37,931 nucleotides of DNA, taken from NCBI GenBank assembly GCA_031178625.1, contig JAPSIR010000007.1, forward strand, positions 1 to 37,931, read 5' to 3'. The position numbers and the translations under genes are program-made. This stretch comes from Cellulomonas sp. (GTDB lineage Bacteria; Actinomycetota; Actinomycetes; Actinomycetales; Cellulomonadaceae). The notes under the pieces are model-generated. The model searched no databases. It was not told where the DNA came from and worked only from the letters and a program-made list of their open reading frames with translations. Of the stretch, positions 1 to 6,977 are shown in pieces (position 1 is the first letter of the stretch; each line of letters opens with the position of its first letter).

Positions 1-368
1 AGGGCGAGGTCCTGACGGTCGGCCTGGGAGACCAGCACGCCGGCGCGTGGGTGGCGGCGTGGCTGTTCTCGACGCCGACGCTCCTGGGCGGTGACTGGCT
101 GCAGGCCACCGCCGCGGGCCAGGTCGCAGTGCGGGTGCCCGCGGACGCCACGCCGGGCGCGCACCGCCTCGCGGTGTTCGCGGCCGACGGCAGCGTCATC
201 GGCTGGGCCGCGGTGACCGTGGCCGCCGCGGACGGCAGCACGCCCAGCACGACGCTCGCGGCGACGGGCGGCGTGCCGGCGGTGACGTGGGCGCTGCTCG
301 CGATGGTGCTGGTCGGCGCCGGCGGGGTGCTGGTGCACCGTCGCCGCGCCGGGCTGCGCACGGTCTGA
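1..368 (+). CDS. C-terminal end of a sortase-anchored surface protein (partial)
   Basis: The 5' end is outside the window; the frame is open from base 3. About 80 residues of extracellular, beta-rich and Ala/Thr-rich sequence are followed by LAATG (the LAxTG form of the sortase motif, typical of class E sortases in high-GC Gram-positives), a hydrophobic helix of about 20 residues and a tail starting HRRR. This is the usual cell-wall sorting signal: cleavage after Thr and covalent attachment to peptidoglycan. The visible part does not show what the ectodomain does; it could be an Ig-like or adhesion repeat at the end of a long protein. It converges with the histidine-rich gene and shares a terminator with it. 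Confidence 0.75.
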   Translation, partial: GEVLTVGLGDQHAGAWVAAWLFSTPTLLGGDWLQATAAGQVAVRVPADATPGAHRLAVFAADGSVIGWAAVTVAAADGSTPSTTLAATGGVPAVTWALLAMVLVGAGGVLVHRRRAGLRTV

Positions 369-376
369 CGCAGACG

Positions 377-417
377 ACGACGGAGCCGGTCGGGGTCTCC
401 CCGGCCGGCTCCGTCGT
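377..417. terminator. Bidirectional hairpin terminator
   Basis: A perfect 13-bp inverted repeat (377-389 with 405-417) encloses a 15-nt loop that can itself form CGGGG/CCCCG. It lies between two convergent genes ending at 368 (plus) and 428 (minus), so it probably serves both. There is no clear T-tract, as is common in very GC-rich actinobacteria. Confidence 0.75.
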
Positions 418-427
418 GCGGCGGTGC

Positions 428-724
428 TCAGTGCTCGTCGTAGTGGTCCTCGTGGGCCGCGTGCTTGTGGCCGTCGTGGACGTAGTCGACGTGGTCGTCG
501 TGCGTGACGGCCTCGTGGCCGCAGTCCTCGCCGTGGGCGTGCTGCTCGCCGGTGTGCTCGGCGACGGACTCGTGCTCGTCGTAGTGGTCGCCGTGCTCGG
601 CGTGGCGGTGGGCGCCGTGCACGTAGTCGACGTGGTCGCCGTGCGGGACGGCCTCGTGGCCGCAGCTCTGGCCGTGGCGGTGCTCGTCGGCGGTGTGCTC
701 GGCGTGGACGTCGGTGACGGTCAT
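428..724 (-). CDS. Histidine-rich, probably zinc-binding small protein
   Basis: A 98-residue acidic protein with 25 histidines. It contains two near-identical 31-residue units (residues 21-51 and 68-98, 24 of 31 identical), each starting CGHEAV and ending DHYDEH, so it arose by internal duplication. There is no signal peptide or membrane segment, so it is probably cytoplasmic. Its ATG overlaps the stop of the upstream arsR-type gene (ATGA), which implies translational coupling. The upstream regulator carries a zinc-sensing motif, so the likely role is buffering or storing Zn(II), possibly Ni or Co, when the regulator releases the promoter. The metal function is inference; the His/Asp/Glu composition and the operon are visible. 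Confidence 0.75.
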   Translation of the reverse strand: MTVTDVHAEHTADEHRHGQSCGHEAVPHGDHVDYVHGAHRHAEHGDHYDEHESVAEHTGEQHAHGEDCGHEAVTHDDHVDYVHDGHKHAAHEDHYDEH

Positions 725-1062
725 GCGGGTTCCTCCTCGGGGGCGGGGAGCGGGTCCCGTGCGGGGACCGGCTCCCGGACGTGGGCGAGCGCGTCGGCGA
801 CCACGTGGGCCACGTGCTCGTCGGTGACGCGGTACGTGACCTCGCGGCCGGTGCGGGTCGCGGTGACGAGACCGCTCTGCCGCAGGGTGCGCAGGTGCTG
901 GGAGACCAGCGGCTGGGACGTTCCCGTCGCGTCGACGAGCGCCCCCACCGTGCGCGGCTCCTCGGCCAGCAGCCGCAGCAGCCAGAGCCTCGACTCGTGG
1001 CCGAGCACCTTGAAGAGCTCCGCCGCGGCAGCGAGTCCCGGTTCACCGTGCACGAGTGCCAT
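721..1062 (-). CDS. ArsR/SmtB-family metal-sensing repressor, zinc-type
   Basis: A 113-residue winged-helix repressor. The core runs from LFKVLGHESRLWLL (residues 17-30) through the recognition helix region TSQPLVSQHLRTL (48-60) to the wing TGREVTYRV. The C-terminal helix has Asp81-x-His83, ten residues, His94, two residues, Glu97: the full alpha-5 site DxHx10Hx2(E/H) of SmtB/CzrA-type Zn sensors. The alpha-3 CxC site of arsenic or cadmium sensors is absent. The ATG at 1062 is chosen because the conserved family sequence begins right after it; upstream residues look non-coding and no good ribosome-binding site is visible. It heads a two-gene unit with the histidine-rich protein and probably autoregulates from the inverted repeats just upstream. 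Confidence 0.88.
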   Translation of the reverse strand: MALVHGEPGLAAAAELFKVLGHESRLWLLRLLAEEPRTVGALVDATGTSQPLVSQHLRTLRQSGLVTATRTGREVTYRVTDEHVAHVVADALAHVREPVPARDPLPAPEEEPA

Positions 1063-1077
1063 CCGACCAGACACGTA

Positions 1078-1110
1078 GACATATTGCAATGTCGCTATGT
1101 GTATGCGACA
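1078..1110 (-). promoter_or_regulatory. Probable ArsR operator/promoter
   Basis: This is an AT-rich island directly upstream of the ArsR start. GACAT-N6-ATGTC (1078-1093) is an exact inverted repeat around ATTGCA. It overlaps a second repeat, TGTCGC-N9-GCGACA (1090-1110). Position and symmetry fit dimeric ArsR repressor sites; which repeat is bound cannot be told from sequence. Confidence 0.55.
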
Positions 1111-1216
1111 GCGACGCGTTCGCAGCAGGCGGGACGGGCGCCGCCGGTCGCGAGGTGTGCCGTCGGTACCGCAGGAGCTGCGGGATCGATCGGCGCCGCG
1201 CCGCCCGCCCGGCCGG

Positions 1217-1573
1217 TCAGCGGGACTCGCGGGTTCCCCGGCTGATCTCCTGCAGTGCTCCCTCGACCGCAGCGCTGACGGCGGCGAACTCGCGGCGCAC
1301 GGTCGACTCGCCGAGGGGGCCGAGGTTGAGCGCGATCCCGAGCGTCCCGCGGGCCGGCGCGTGAGCTCGACACCGCTGTCGTCCACCCGCACCCCGAGCA
1401 GGAGCCGCATCGAGGACGCGTCAGGGACCGTCGTGCCGTCCTCGTGCGCGAGCGCGCGGCCTGAGCCCGTCGGTTCCCATAGGTAACCGCGCCCGGTGGT
1501 CGTCGCGCGGACCGCCTCGAGGCCCTCCGGGGCGGAGACGCCGGCGGGGAAGGGGGGTCGTCCTCACGTCCAT
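1217..1573 (-). pseudogene. Small conserved-looking gene broken by two frameshifts
   Basis: A GAGGAG ribosome-binding site about 10 nt upstream leads to an ATG at 1573, then MDVRTTP. The frame is lost at a six-C run (1552-1557), continues one frame over (PAGVSAPEGLEAV ... MRLLLGVRVDDSG) and is lost again near 1346 at a GGG run, after which a third frame reads through ALNLGPLGES ... EFAAVSAAVEGAL to a stop at 1217-1219. One extra and one missing base would restore a continuous 118-residue protein. I do not recognise the family. It could be a genuine decaying gene or two homopolymer sequencing errors; both shifts fall in short homopolymers. A strong palindrome sits in its promoter region. Confidence 0.65.
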
Positions 1574-1596
1574 CGCGCTGCTCCTCGTGCGTTGAG

Positions 1597-1613
1597 GGTT
1601 TGCAGTGCAAACC
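1597..1613. promoter_or_regulatory. Perfect 17-bp palindrome, candidate operator
   Basis: GGTTTGCA-G-TGCAAACC has exact 8-bp arms around one central base. It lies 24 nt upstream of the start codon of the broken gene, where a repressor dimer would block transcription. It is AT-richer than its surroundings. No regulator gene is adjacent, and the family of the binding protein cannot be told from the site. Confidence 0.55.
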
Positions 1614-1717
1614 ACTTCGCTACGGGAAGCGCAGCGCGTCGAGCAGTCGGCCCGGCGCCCTCGTCCGGCCGGCGAGCCCGCGCCCGTGGACGAGGCGCGC
1701 CGCCAGGAGCAGCCGGC

Positions 1718-1742
1718 CCGCACCGCTCGGGCAGCGGTGCGG
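1718..1742 (-). terminator. Hairpin terminator of the small-multidrug-export gene
   Basis: A perfect 10-bp stem (1718-1727 with 1733-1742) has a 5-nt CGGGC loop, about 70 nt past the stop of the minus-strand membrane-protein gene. The 1622-1812 stretch holds nothing else I can support. Confidence 0.6.
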
Positions 1743-1812
1743 ACCTCCCTGCGGGGCGTTCCTGTCGCGGCCCTGCTGAGGCGCACGCCGCCGTGGGCGG
1801 TGACGGTCCCCG

Positions 1813-2325
1813 TCAGCCGCCGATCGCCAGCACGCCGGTCACGACGAGGCTGACCGCGACGGTCCACAGCACGATCGCGACCGCCTGCCACGCCAGGATG
1901 CGCACCCGGTGGACGCCGGAGGCGGCGAGCGCCGCCGCCGTGAAGTGGGTCGGGACGAGCAGGGGCCCGAGCAGGCAGACGCCGGCGACGCCGTAGCGCG
2001 CGAACGCGCGGTCGAACTTCTGCCGGCGGGGGCTGGGCGACTCGTCCAGCGCGACGCCCCGGCCTCCGGCGCGCGTCACGACCGCCTCCCGCGTGCGGAC
2101 CGAGACCAGCACGACCACGAGCACGGCGAGGAAGTTGCCCACGACGGCCGCGACGGCGGCCACGACCGGGTTCAGCCCGCCGACGATGCCGATCGCCGCA
2201 GCTCCCTCGCCCTCGACGAACGGCACCGCACCGGCGAGCGCGACGCCCGCCGGCTGGAGCCACTCGGGCAGCTGGGCGACCAGCTCCTGGAACCGCAGGA
2301 CGACGTCGGACGGTGCGCTTGCCAT
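1813..2325 (-). CDS. Small multidrug export-type membrane protein
   Basis: A 170-residue integral membrane protein with four or so hydrophobic segments: about residues 22-48 (PFVEGEGAAAIGI), 50-76, 110-133 and 143-166. The early PFVEGEGA motif, the polar connecting loop and the length fit the putative small multi-drug export protein family (Pfam Sm_multidrug_ex). The family name comes from weak annotation and a drug-export role is not established. The gene diverges from the two-component system at 2468; the space between them carries an 18-bp palindrome, so the two transcription units may be co-regulated. The ATG at 2325 is the only reasonable start before the hydrophobic region. Confidence 0.7.
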   Translation of the reverse strand: MASAPSDVVLRFQELVAQLPEWLQPAGVALAGAVPFVEGEGAAAIGIVGGLNPVVAAVAAVVGNFLAVLVVVLVSVRTREAVVTRAGGRGVALDESPSPRRQKFDRAFARYGVAGVCLLGPLLVPTHFTAAALAASGVHRVRILAWQAVAIVLWTVAVSLVVTGVLAIGG

Positions 2326-2433
2326 GGGAACCTCGCAGGTGTCGGGGGAGCAGTGGCTCCATGCAACGGCCGGGCCGGAGCCCCGCGGCAGTACCGACGT
2401 GTCACCGGTGCGCGTGCGGAGTCGCGCGCGGGA

Positions 2434-2460
2434 CCATGACGGATGTCATGGCCGTACCGT
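2434..2460 (+). promoter_or_regulatory. Palindromic operator plus leaderless -10 box
   Basis: CCATGAC-N4-GTCATGG (2434-2451) is an exact 7-bp inverted repeat. TACCGT at 2455-2460 is a good -10 box, and the ATG follows after 7 nt, so transcription probably starts at or next to the start codon. The palindrome covers the place of the -35 element. Its symmetry suits a NarL/FixJ-type regulator, most simply the response regulator of this operon. Confidence 0.55.
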
Positions 2461-2467
2461 CGGTCGC

Positions 2468-3772
2468 ATGGCTGGTCCGGGGCGCACGTCGCCAGGTGGG
2501 AGCACGCGGGTCCGCGGGGACGCGCCGAGCCCGTACGCGGGCGGGGTCCGTGCGACCTGGTGGTACACCGTCGCGGGACTCGTCGTCCTCCACCTCGTCG
2601 TGCTGCTCAACTGGGCGGTGTGGCTGGGGGACCTGCCCGTCTCCGCGGTGCTGCCCGCGGCACCGGCGCTCGCCGCTGCGGGCGCGGTGCTCCAGCTCGT
2701 CGCCGGCACGCTCCTGGTGCGCGACTACCCGGCACGCGCGCTGCGGGACGAGGACGACGACGGCCGCAGCCGCGGCCGACGCCGGCGGTCCGTGGTCGCC
2801 CTGGCGACCGGTGGCGTGGGCGCGGCGCTGCTCGGCGTGGCGACCGGGTCGTGGATGCTGCCCGTCGGCTGCGTGGCCTTCCTGCTGAGCCTGCTGCCGT
2901 GGCCCCGCGGCGTGCGGTTCCGGCTCATCGTCCTGCTGACCGCGGTGCTGGCGGCGCTGTGGGCCGTCGACGCCGCACGGCTGGCGACCGGCGACGACGA
3001 CCCGGGGCGCATCCCGGCGTCGGTCCTGCTGATGCTGCCGACGCTGACGGCGCTGTCGCTGTGGTGGTGGGACCTCGTGCGCGAGCTGGACCGGGCGCGG
3101 GAGACCGCGGGCGCGGTCTCCGCGATGCGGGAGCGGCTCCGGCTGGCGGCCGAGGTCCACGACCTGCAGGGCCACCACCTGCAGGTGGTGGCCCTCCAGC
3201 TGGAGCTGGCCGAACGGCTGATCGAGCGCGACCCCCGCGCCGCGGCCGAGCGGATCCGCACCGCGCGGGCGTCCGTCGACGAGGCCCGCGCGGGCACCCA
3301 CGACCTGGCCACCCGGTTCCGCGGCGTGCCGCTGCCGGACGAGCTGGCCAACGCGGCGGACCTGCTGCGCGCGGCCGGCCACGACGTCCGCGTGAGTCTC
3401 GGGCCCGACGCCGCGGACGCGCCGGCGGACGTGCTGGGCCCGCTGGTGCGGGAGAGCGTCACCAACGTCCTCAAGCACGGCGGGGGCGGCCGTGCCCGCA
3501 TCAGCCTGCGCCGTGACGCCGACCGCTGGCTCTACGTCATCGTGAACGACCGCGTCGTCACGCCGGACCCCGGCGTCGTCGATGACCGCGTGGCCGCCGG
3601 TCCCGGGCCCTCGGGCGCGGTGGGCGGGCAGCCCCGCGGGACCGGCCTCGCGGCGATCCGCGACCGCATCGCCGCGCTCGGGGGCACCGTCGAGGTCCGC
3701 AGCGACGACGAGTTCTCGCTGACCGTCGCCGTCCCCGTCCCCGTGCTCGCGGCGACCGGGGTGCGGTCGTGA
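2468..3772 (+). CDS. DesK-type sensor histidine kinase
   Basis: A 434-residue membrane kinase. The N-terminal half has about six hydrophobic segments (roughly residues 32-55, 60-84, 108-126, 128-145, 150-170, 185-200). A dimerisation helix follows, with the phospho-acceptor His231 in EVHDLQGHHLQV (HisKA_3). The HATPase region has an N box near ESVTNVLKHG and a G box GTGLAAIRDRIAALGG. The ATG at 2468 is chosen because a -10 box lies just upstream and because earlier in-frame codons overlap the divergent promoter. The stop overlaps the GTG of the response regulator. The stimulus is unknown; DesK-like kinases often sense membrane or envelope state, and the divergent membrane-protein gene could be a target. 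Confidence 0.9.
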   Translation: MAGPGRTSPGGSTRVRGDAPSPYAGGVRATWWYTVAGLVVLHLVVLLNWAVWLGDLPVSAVLPAAPALAAAGAVLQLVAGTLLVRDYPARALRDEDDDGRSRGRRRRSVVALATGGVGAALLGVATGSWMLPVGCVAFLLSLLPWPRGVRFRLIVLLTAVLAALWAVDAARLATGDDDPGRIPASVLLMLPTLTALSLWWWDLVRELDRARETAGAVSAMRERLRLAAEVHDLQGHHLQVVALQLELAERLIERDPRAAAERIRTARASVDEARAGTHDLATRFRGVPLPDELANAADLLRAAGHDVRVSLGPDAADAPADVLGPLVRESVTNVLKHGGGGRARISLRRDADRWLYVIVNDRVVTPDPGVVDDRVAAGPGPSGAVGGQPRGTGLAAIRDRIAALGGTVEVRSDDEFSLTVAVPVPVLAATGVRS

Positions 3773-4371
3773 TCCGCGTGCTCGTCGCGGACGACGAGGA
3801 GATGATCCGCACGGCGCTGGCGATGCTGCTGCGGCTCGAGCCCGACCTCGACGTCGTCGCCGAGTGCGCGTCCGGGGCCGAGGCGCTGGCCGAGGGGGAG
3901 CGCACCCGGCCGGACGTGTGCCTGCTCGACCTCGAGATGCCCGGCATCGACGGCATCGAGACCGCGGCCCGCCTCCTCCGCGCGATCCCGACCCGCTGCC
4001 TCGTCGTCACCCGGCACGCGCGGCCCGGCGTGCTGCGGCGGGCGCTGCAGGCGGGCGTCGACGGCTTCCTGCCGAAGTCGCGGCACGCCCAGGACGTGGC
4101 CGCCGTCATCCGGCTGGTGGCGGCCGGACGCCGCTACGTGGACCCCGAGGTGGCGGCGGACGCGCTCGCGGACGAGCGCAGCCCGCTGACCGACCGTGAG
4201 CTCGACGTCCTGCGTGCCGGGCGCCGCGGGGAGACGATCGCCGAGATCGCGGCGGTCGTGCACCTGTCGCCCGGGACCGTGCGCAACCACGTCTCGTCGG
4301 TGCTCGGCAAGCTCGGGGTGGCGTCGCGGCAGCAGGCGGTCCTGCTCGCGGAGGAACGCGGCTGGGTCTAG
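3769..4371 (+). CDS. NarL/FixJ-family response regulator
   Basis: A 200-residue regulator. The receiver domain has acidic residues Asp8, Asp9 and Glu10, phospho-acceptor Asp54 (LLDLEMPG), conserved Thr81 and Lys103 (FLPKS). The C-terminal LuxR-type helix-turn-helix spans about residues 137-198 (LTDRELDVL ... GTVRNHVSSVLGKLGV). Its GTG start overlaps the kinase stop as GTGA, so the pair is translationally coupled and almost certainly cognate. It may bind the 18-bp palindrome at the operon promoter. Confidence 0.93.
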   Translation: MIRVLVADDEEMIRTALAMLLRLEPDLDVVAECASGAEALAEGERTRPDVCLLDLEMPGIDGIETAARLLRAIPTRCLVVTRHARPGVLRRALQAGVDGFLPKSRHAQDVAAVIRLVAAGRRYVDPEVAADALADERSPLTDRELDVLRAGRRGETIAEIAAVVHLSPGTVRNHVSSVLGKLGVASRQQAVLLAEERGWV

Positions 4372-4527
4372 CGGGCGGCACGCCATCGCCCCGGTCGGCG
4401 ACCGCGGCCCCGCGTGGCGCACCGCCGCCCGTCCGCACGGGGGACTGGGCGTCGAGCACCCGTCCGTGCCATGGTGCTACGTCCGGTTTGTCCGACAGCA
4501 TCCAGCCCCACGGAGTGCGCCTTGCCG

Positions 4528-5946
4528 ATGATGCCCATGACACCCCGTCCGCGACGCGCCCGTCGCGTCCCCGTCGTCCTCGCCGCCGCCGCGGCGCTCG
4601 TCGTGCCGCTCGCCGCGCCGGCGGCCGCAGGCCCGGCTGCCCCCGCGTCGGTCCCGACGGCCGCCTCCGCGAGCTGCGGCCAGCTCTTCGACGACTTCGC
4701 GTACACGTCGTCGAGCGACCCGTCCCTGCGCGCCCGCGGCTGGTCCGTCCGCACCGGCGGCGGCGGGCCCGGCGTCAGCGGCAACACGTGGTCGGCCGCC
4801 AACGTCGACTTCCCCGGCACGGGTGCCGCCAAGACGATGCGCCTGCGCGCCTCGACCGACGGCACGCCCGCGGGCACCGTCAACGCCGAGGTCAGCCAGG
4901 GGCGCCGCTTCTTCGAGGGCACCTACGCCGCGCGCGTGCGGTTCACCGACGCCCCGATCACGGGCGACGACGGCGACCGCGTGAACCAGACGTTCTTCAC
5001 GATCACGCCGCTCGCCCGGCCCAACGACCCCGACTACGGGGAGATGGACTTCGAGTACCTGCCCAACGGCGGGTGGGGCCAGTCCGGGCCGACGCTGTTC
5101 CTGACGACCTACGAGACCTACCAGCCGGACCCGTGGGTGGCCGACAACCTCAGCACCCCGGTGCGCGGCAGCCTCGCCGGGTGGCGCGACCTCGTCATGC
5201 AGGTGTCGGACGGCACGGTGCGCTACTACGTCGACGGGCGCAAGGTCGCCGAGCACGGCGGGCACGTGTACCCCGAGACGCCGATGCTGCTCGACTTCAA
5301 CATCTGGTTCCTCGACCTCGACGCGCACACCGGCGGCGTGAGCCGCTACGAGCAGGAGGTCGACTACGTCTACTACACCGACCGCGAGGTGCTCACCCCC
5401 ACGGCCGTGACGTCCCGCGTCGCGGCGTACCGGTCGTCGGGTGTCACGCACCGCGACGACGTCCGGACCGGCCCGTGCACGCCGTCCCCGGTGCCCGACC
5501 CCGGCACGAACCCGACGCCGGCCCCGACCACCCCGCCGACCGCCGGTGCCACGGGCGCGGTCCGCTCCGGAATCGCCGGCAAGTGCCTCGACGTCTCGGG
5601 CGGCAACACCGCCAACGGCACCCGCGTGCAGCTGTGGGACTGCAACGGCACCGCCGCCCAGCGCTGGACCGCGTGGTCCGACGGCACGCTGCGGGCGTTC
5701 GGCAAGTGCCTCGACGCGCGCGACTACGGCACCGCCGACGGCACGAAGCTGCACCTGTGGGACTGCGGCGCGAGCCAGGTCAACCAGCGGTTCGTCGAGC
5801 ACGACGGCGGGTACCGCAACCCGGTCTCGGGCCGGTGCGTCGACGACCCGGGGGCGTCCACGGCCAACGGCACGCAGCTGCAGCTGTGGACGTGCAACGG
5901 CACGGCGGCGCAGAAGTGGTCGCGCCCGGGAGCCGTGCTGCGCTGA
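4528..5946 (+). CDS. Secreted GH16 glycoside hydrolase with CBM13 lectin domain
   Basis: 472 residues. An Arg-rich n-region, a hydrophobic core and an AAA/ASA stretch form a signal peptide (residues 1 to about 48). The GH16-like domain (about 50-300) carries YGEMDFEYL with Glu172, Asp174 and Glu176 in the ExDxE arrangement of retaining GH16 enzymes; Glu172 should be the nucleophile and Glu176 the acid/base. A Pro/Thr linker (about 330-355) leads to a ricin-type beta-trefoil CBM13 with three repeats ending AQRW, NQRF and AQKW. Surroundings of the active site are not those of a typical laminarinase, so the substrate (a beta-glucan, galactan or other beta-linked polymer) is open. Two ATGs in a row at 4528 and 4531, and one at 4537, leave the start uncertain by up to three codons. 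Confidence 0.85.
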   Translation: MMPMTPRPRRARRVPVVLAAAAALVVPLAAPAAAGPAAPASVPTAASASCGQLFDDFAYTSSSDPSLRARGWSVRTGGGGPGVSGNTWSAANVDFPGTGAAKTMRLRASTDGTPAGTVNAEVSQGRRFFEGTYAARVRFTDAPITGDDGDRVNQTFFTITPLARPNDPDYGEMDFEYLPNGGWGQSGPTLFLTTYETYQPDPWVADNLSTPVRGSLAGWRDLVMQVSDGTVRYYVDGRKVAEHGGHVYPETPMLLDFNIWFLDLDAHTGGVSRYEQEVDYVYYTDREVLTPTAVTSRVAAYRSSGVTHRDDVRTGPCTPSPVPDPGTNPTPAPTTPPTAGATGAVRSGIAGKCLDVSGGNTANGTRVQLWDCNGTAAQRWTAWSDGTLRAFGKCLDARDYGTADGTKLHLWDCGASQVNQRFVEHDGGYRNPVSGRCVDDPGASTANGTQLQLWTCNGTAAQKWSRPGAVLR

Positions 5947-5969
5947 TCCGAGGCCGGCCCGGAGGGGGC

Positions 5970-5999
5970 GGGGGCCGGGCCGTCGTCGGCCCGGCCCCC
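5970..5999 (+). terminator. Strong hairpin terminator of the GH16 gene
   Basis: A perfect 12-bp GC stem (5970-5981 with 5988-5999) has a 6-nt GTCGTC loop, 24 nt past the hydrolase stop. Confidence 0.8.
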
Positions 6000-6027
6000 C
6001 GGGGGGACACCGGCCGCGCGCGTCGGT

Positions 6028-6033
6028 AGCGTC
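6028..6033 (+). promoter_or_regulatory. -10 box of a leaderless promoter
   Basis: TAGCGT ends 6 nt before the ATG at 6040. The spacing implies that transcription starts at or next to the first codon of the small membrane protein; no ribosome-binding site is present. Confidence 0.5.
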
Positions 6034-6039
6034 GGGGGC

Positions 6040-6222
6040 ATGGTGCACGAGGACGCAGGACGCGGGCCCTTCGGCTGGGTGGCGGTGCTGTTCTCGCTGC
6101 TGGTCCTCGCCGCGGGCCTGGCCGTCGGCGTCGTCACCGGCCAGTGGTGGGCGCTGCTGTGCGCCTCGGGTCTCGTGGTCCTCCCGGTGGCGGCCCGGCC
6201 GTCGCGCAGGGCGGCGCGGTGA
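6040..6222 (+). CDS. Small two-helix membrane protein
   Basis: A 60-residue protein with two hydrophobic helices (about residues 12-33 and 35-51), an acidic N-terminus and an Arg-rich C-terminus (PSRRAAR), which by the positive-inside rule puts the C-terminus in the cytoplasm. I do not recognise a family. Its stop overlaps the GTG start of the RsbW-like kinase, so the two are translationally coupled; a membrane partner for the kinase is possible but unproven. It appears to be translated from a leaderless transcript. Confidence 0.65.
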   Translation: MVHEDAGRGPFGWVAVLFSLLVLAAGLAVGVVTGQWWALLCASGLVVLPVAARPSRRAAR

Positions 6223-6698
6223 GCGCCGACGACCACGACGGCGGCCTCCCCGCCAGCCGTCCACCCGGTCACCTGCCGGCCGTCAGCGACTGGACGCTGG
6301 ACTCCGCCGCCGAGCTGTCCGGCCTGCGCGCAGGCATCCGACGCGCGATCAACGGCGCCGTGGGACGTGCCGAGGAGGTGCCGCTCGACGACGTCCCGGA
6401 GCACATGTGCCTCGTCGCCACCGAGCTCGCCACCAACGGCCTCGAGCACGGCGCGCCGCCGGTGCAGGTGCGCCTGCACGCCGACGGGTTCACGTTCGTC
6501 CTCGACGTCGCCGACCGGGACCTGCGGGACGAGCCGCGGGTCGCCGGCGACCGTCCCCCGGGGCGCGGGGGCTTCGGACTGGCCATCGCGCGGCGGCTCG
6601 CCGTCGACGTCGGCTGGTACCGCAGCACCGAGGCGAAGCACGTGTGGGCGCAGTTCACGCTCCCGGAGGAGGCGCGCGCCGTCGAGCCACGTGCGTGA
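6219..6698 (+). CDS. RsbW-like anti-sigma/serine kinase (GHKL ATPase)
   Basis: 159 residues with a GHKL ATPase fold: N box ATELATNGLEHG (residues 67-78), G1 region DVADRD (96-101) and G2 region GRGGFGLAIARRL (115-127). RsbW/SpoIIAB-type proteins bind sigma factors or phosphorylate STAS-domain antagonists. The GTG start is set by the overlap with the preceding gene; in-frame starts further upstream would lie inside it. No sigma factor or STAS protein is adjacent, so its partners are elsewhere. It resembles the kinase at 34293-34742, especially around the G2 box (GFGLxIARRLAxDVGWY) and KHVWA near the C-terminus. It converges with the next gene, leaving a 5-nt gap. Confidence 0.85.
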   Translation: MSADDHDGGLPASRPPGHLPAVSDWTLDSAAELSGLRAGIRRAINGAVGRAEEVPLDDVPEHMCLVATELATNGLEHGAPPVQVRLHADGFTFVLDVADRDLRDEPRVAGDRPPGRGGFGLAIARRLAVDVGWYRSTEAKHVWAQFTLPEEARAVEPRA

Positions 6699-6703
6699 GG
6701 GCG

Positions 6704-6862
6704 TCAGCCCCCGTCCGGCGTCGCGACGTCCGCGACCTCCTGCGCGCTCCGGCGCCGACGCTTGTGCGGGGGCCGCGGCACCCGGTCGGAGGTCCGGCAC
6801 GTCTCGCCGGGCCGGGCGCCGCAGCGCGGGCAGGTGACGGTCTCGTACGTCTCGTCGTCCAC
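6704..6862 (-). CDS. Small zinc-finger-like protein
   Basis: 52 residues from a GTG at 6862. A CPRCGARPGETCRT segment followed by an HKRRRR cluster gives a Cys-x2-Cys ... Cys ... His pattern like the short actinobacterial and phage zinc-finger peptides. The rest is acidic and probably disordered. An in-frame TTG at 6925 would add 21 residues but is an unlikely start. The function is unknown; nucleic-acid binding is a guess from the basic cluster. The coding call rests mainly on the Cys pattern. Confidence 0.55.
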   Translation of the reverse strand: MDDETYETVTCPRCGARPGETCRTSDRVPRPPHKRRRRSAQEVADVATPDGG

Positions 6863-6977
6863 GGTCCGAGCGTGCCGGTCGTGCGTCCGACTCGCGACCG
6901 GCCGAGGCGCCCGCCGCGTGAACAACGGACGAACGCATGGTGCGCCGGCGCGTCGTGGCGGCCCCGGACCCGTGGCG

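Noticed and set aside
721-1062. Arsenic-resistance repressor
   Set aside because: The regulator lacks the Cys pair of arsenic or cadmium sensors and has a complete alpha-5 zinc site; no ars genes are near.
287-1078. Plus-strand valine-rich repetitive frame, looking like a repeat protein or tandem DNA repeat
   Set aside because: It is the antisense of the duplicated histidine-rich protein; the repetition is explained by His/Asp codons on the minus strand.
1605-1853. Plus-strand 82-codon frame starting inside the 17-bp palindrome
   Set aside because: No ribosome-binding site, it overlaps a terminator hairpin and runs into the 3' end of a convergent membrane-protein gene; the composition is Arg-rich shadow type.
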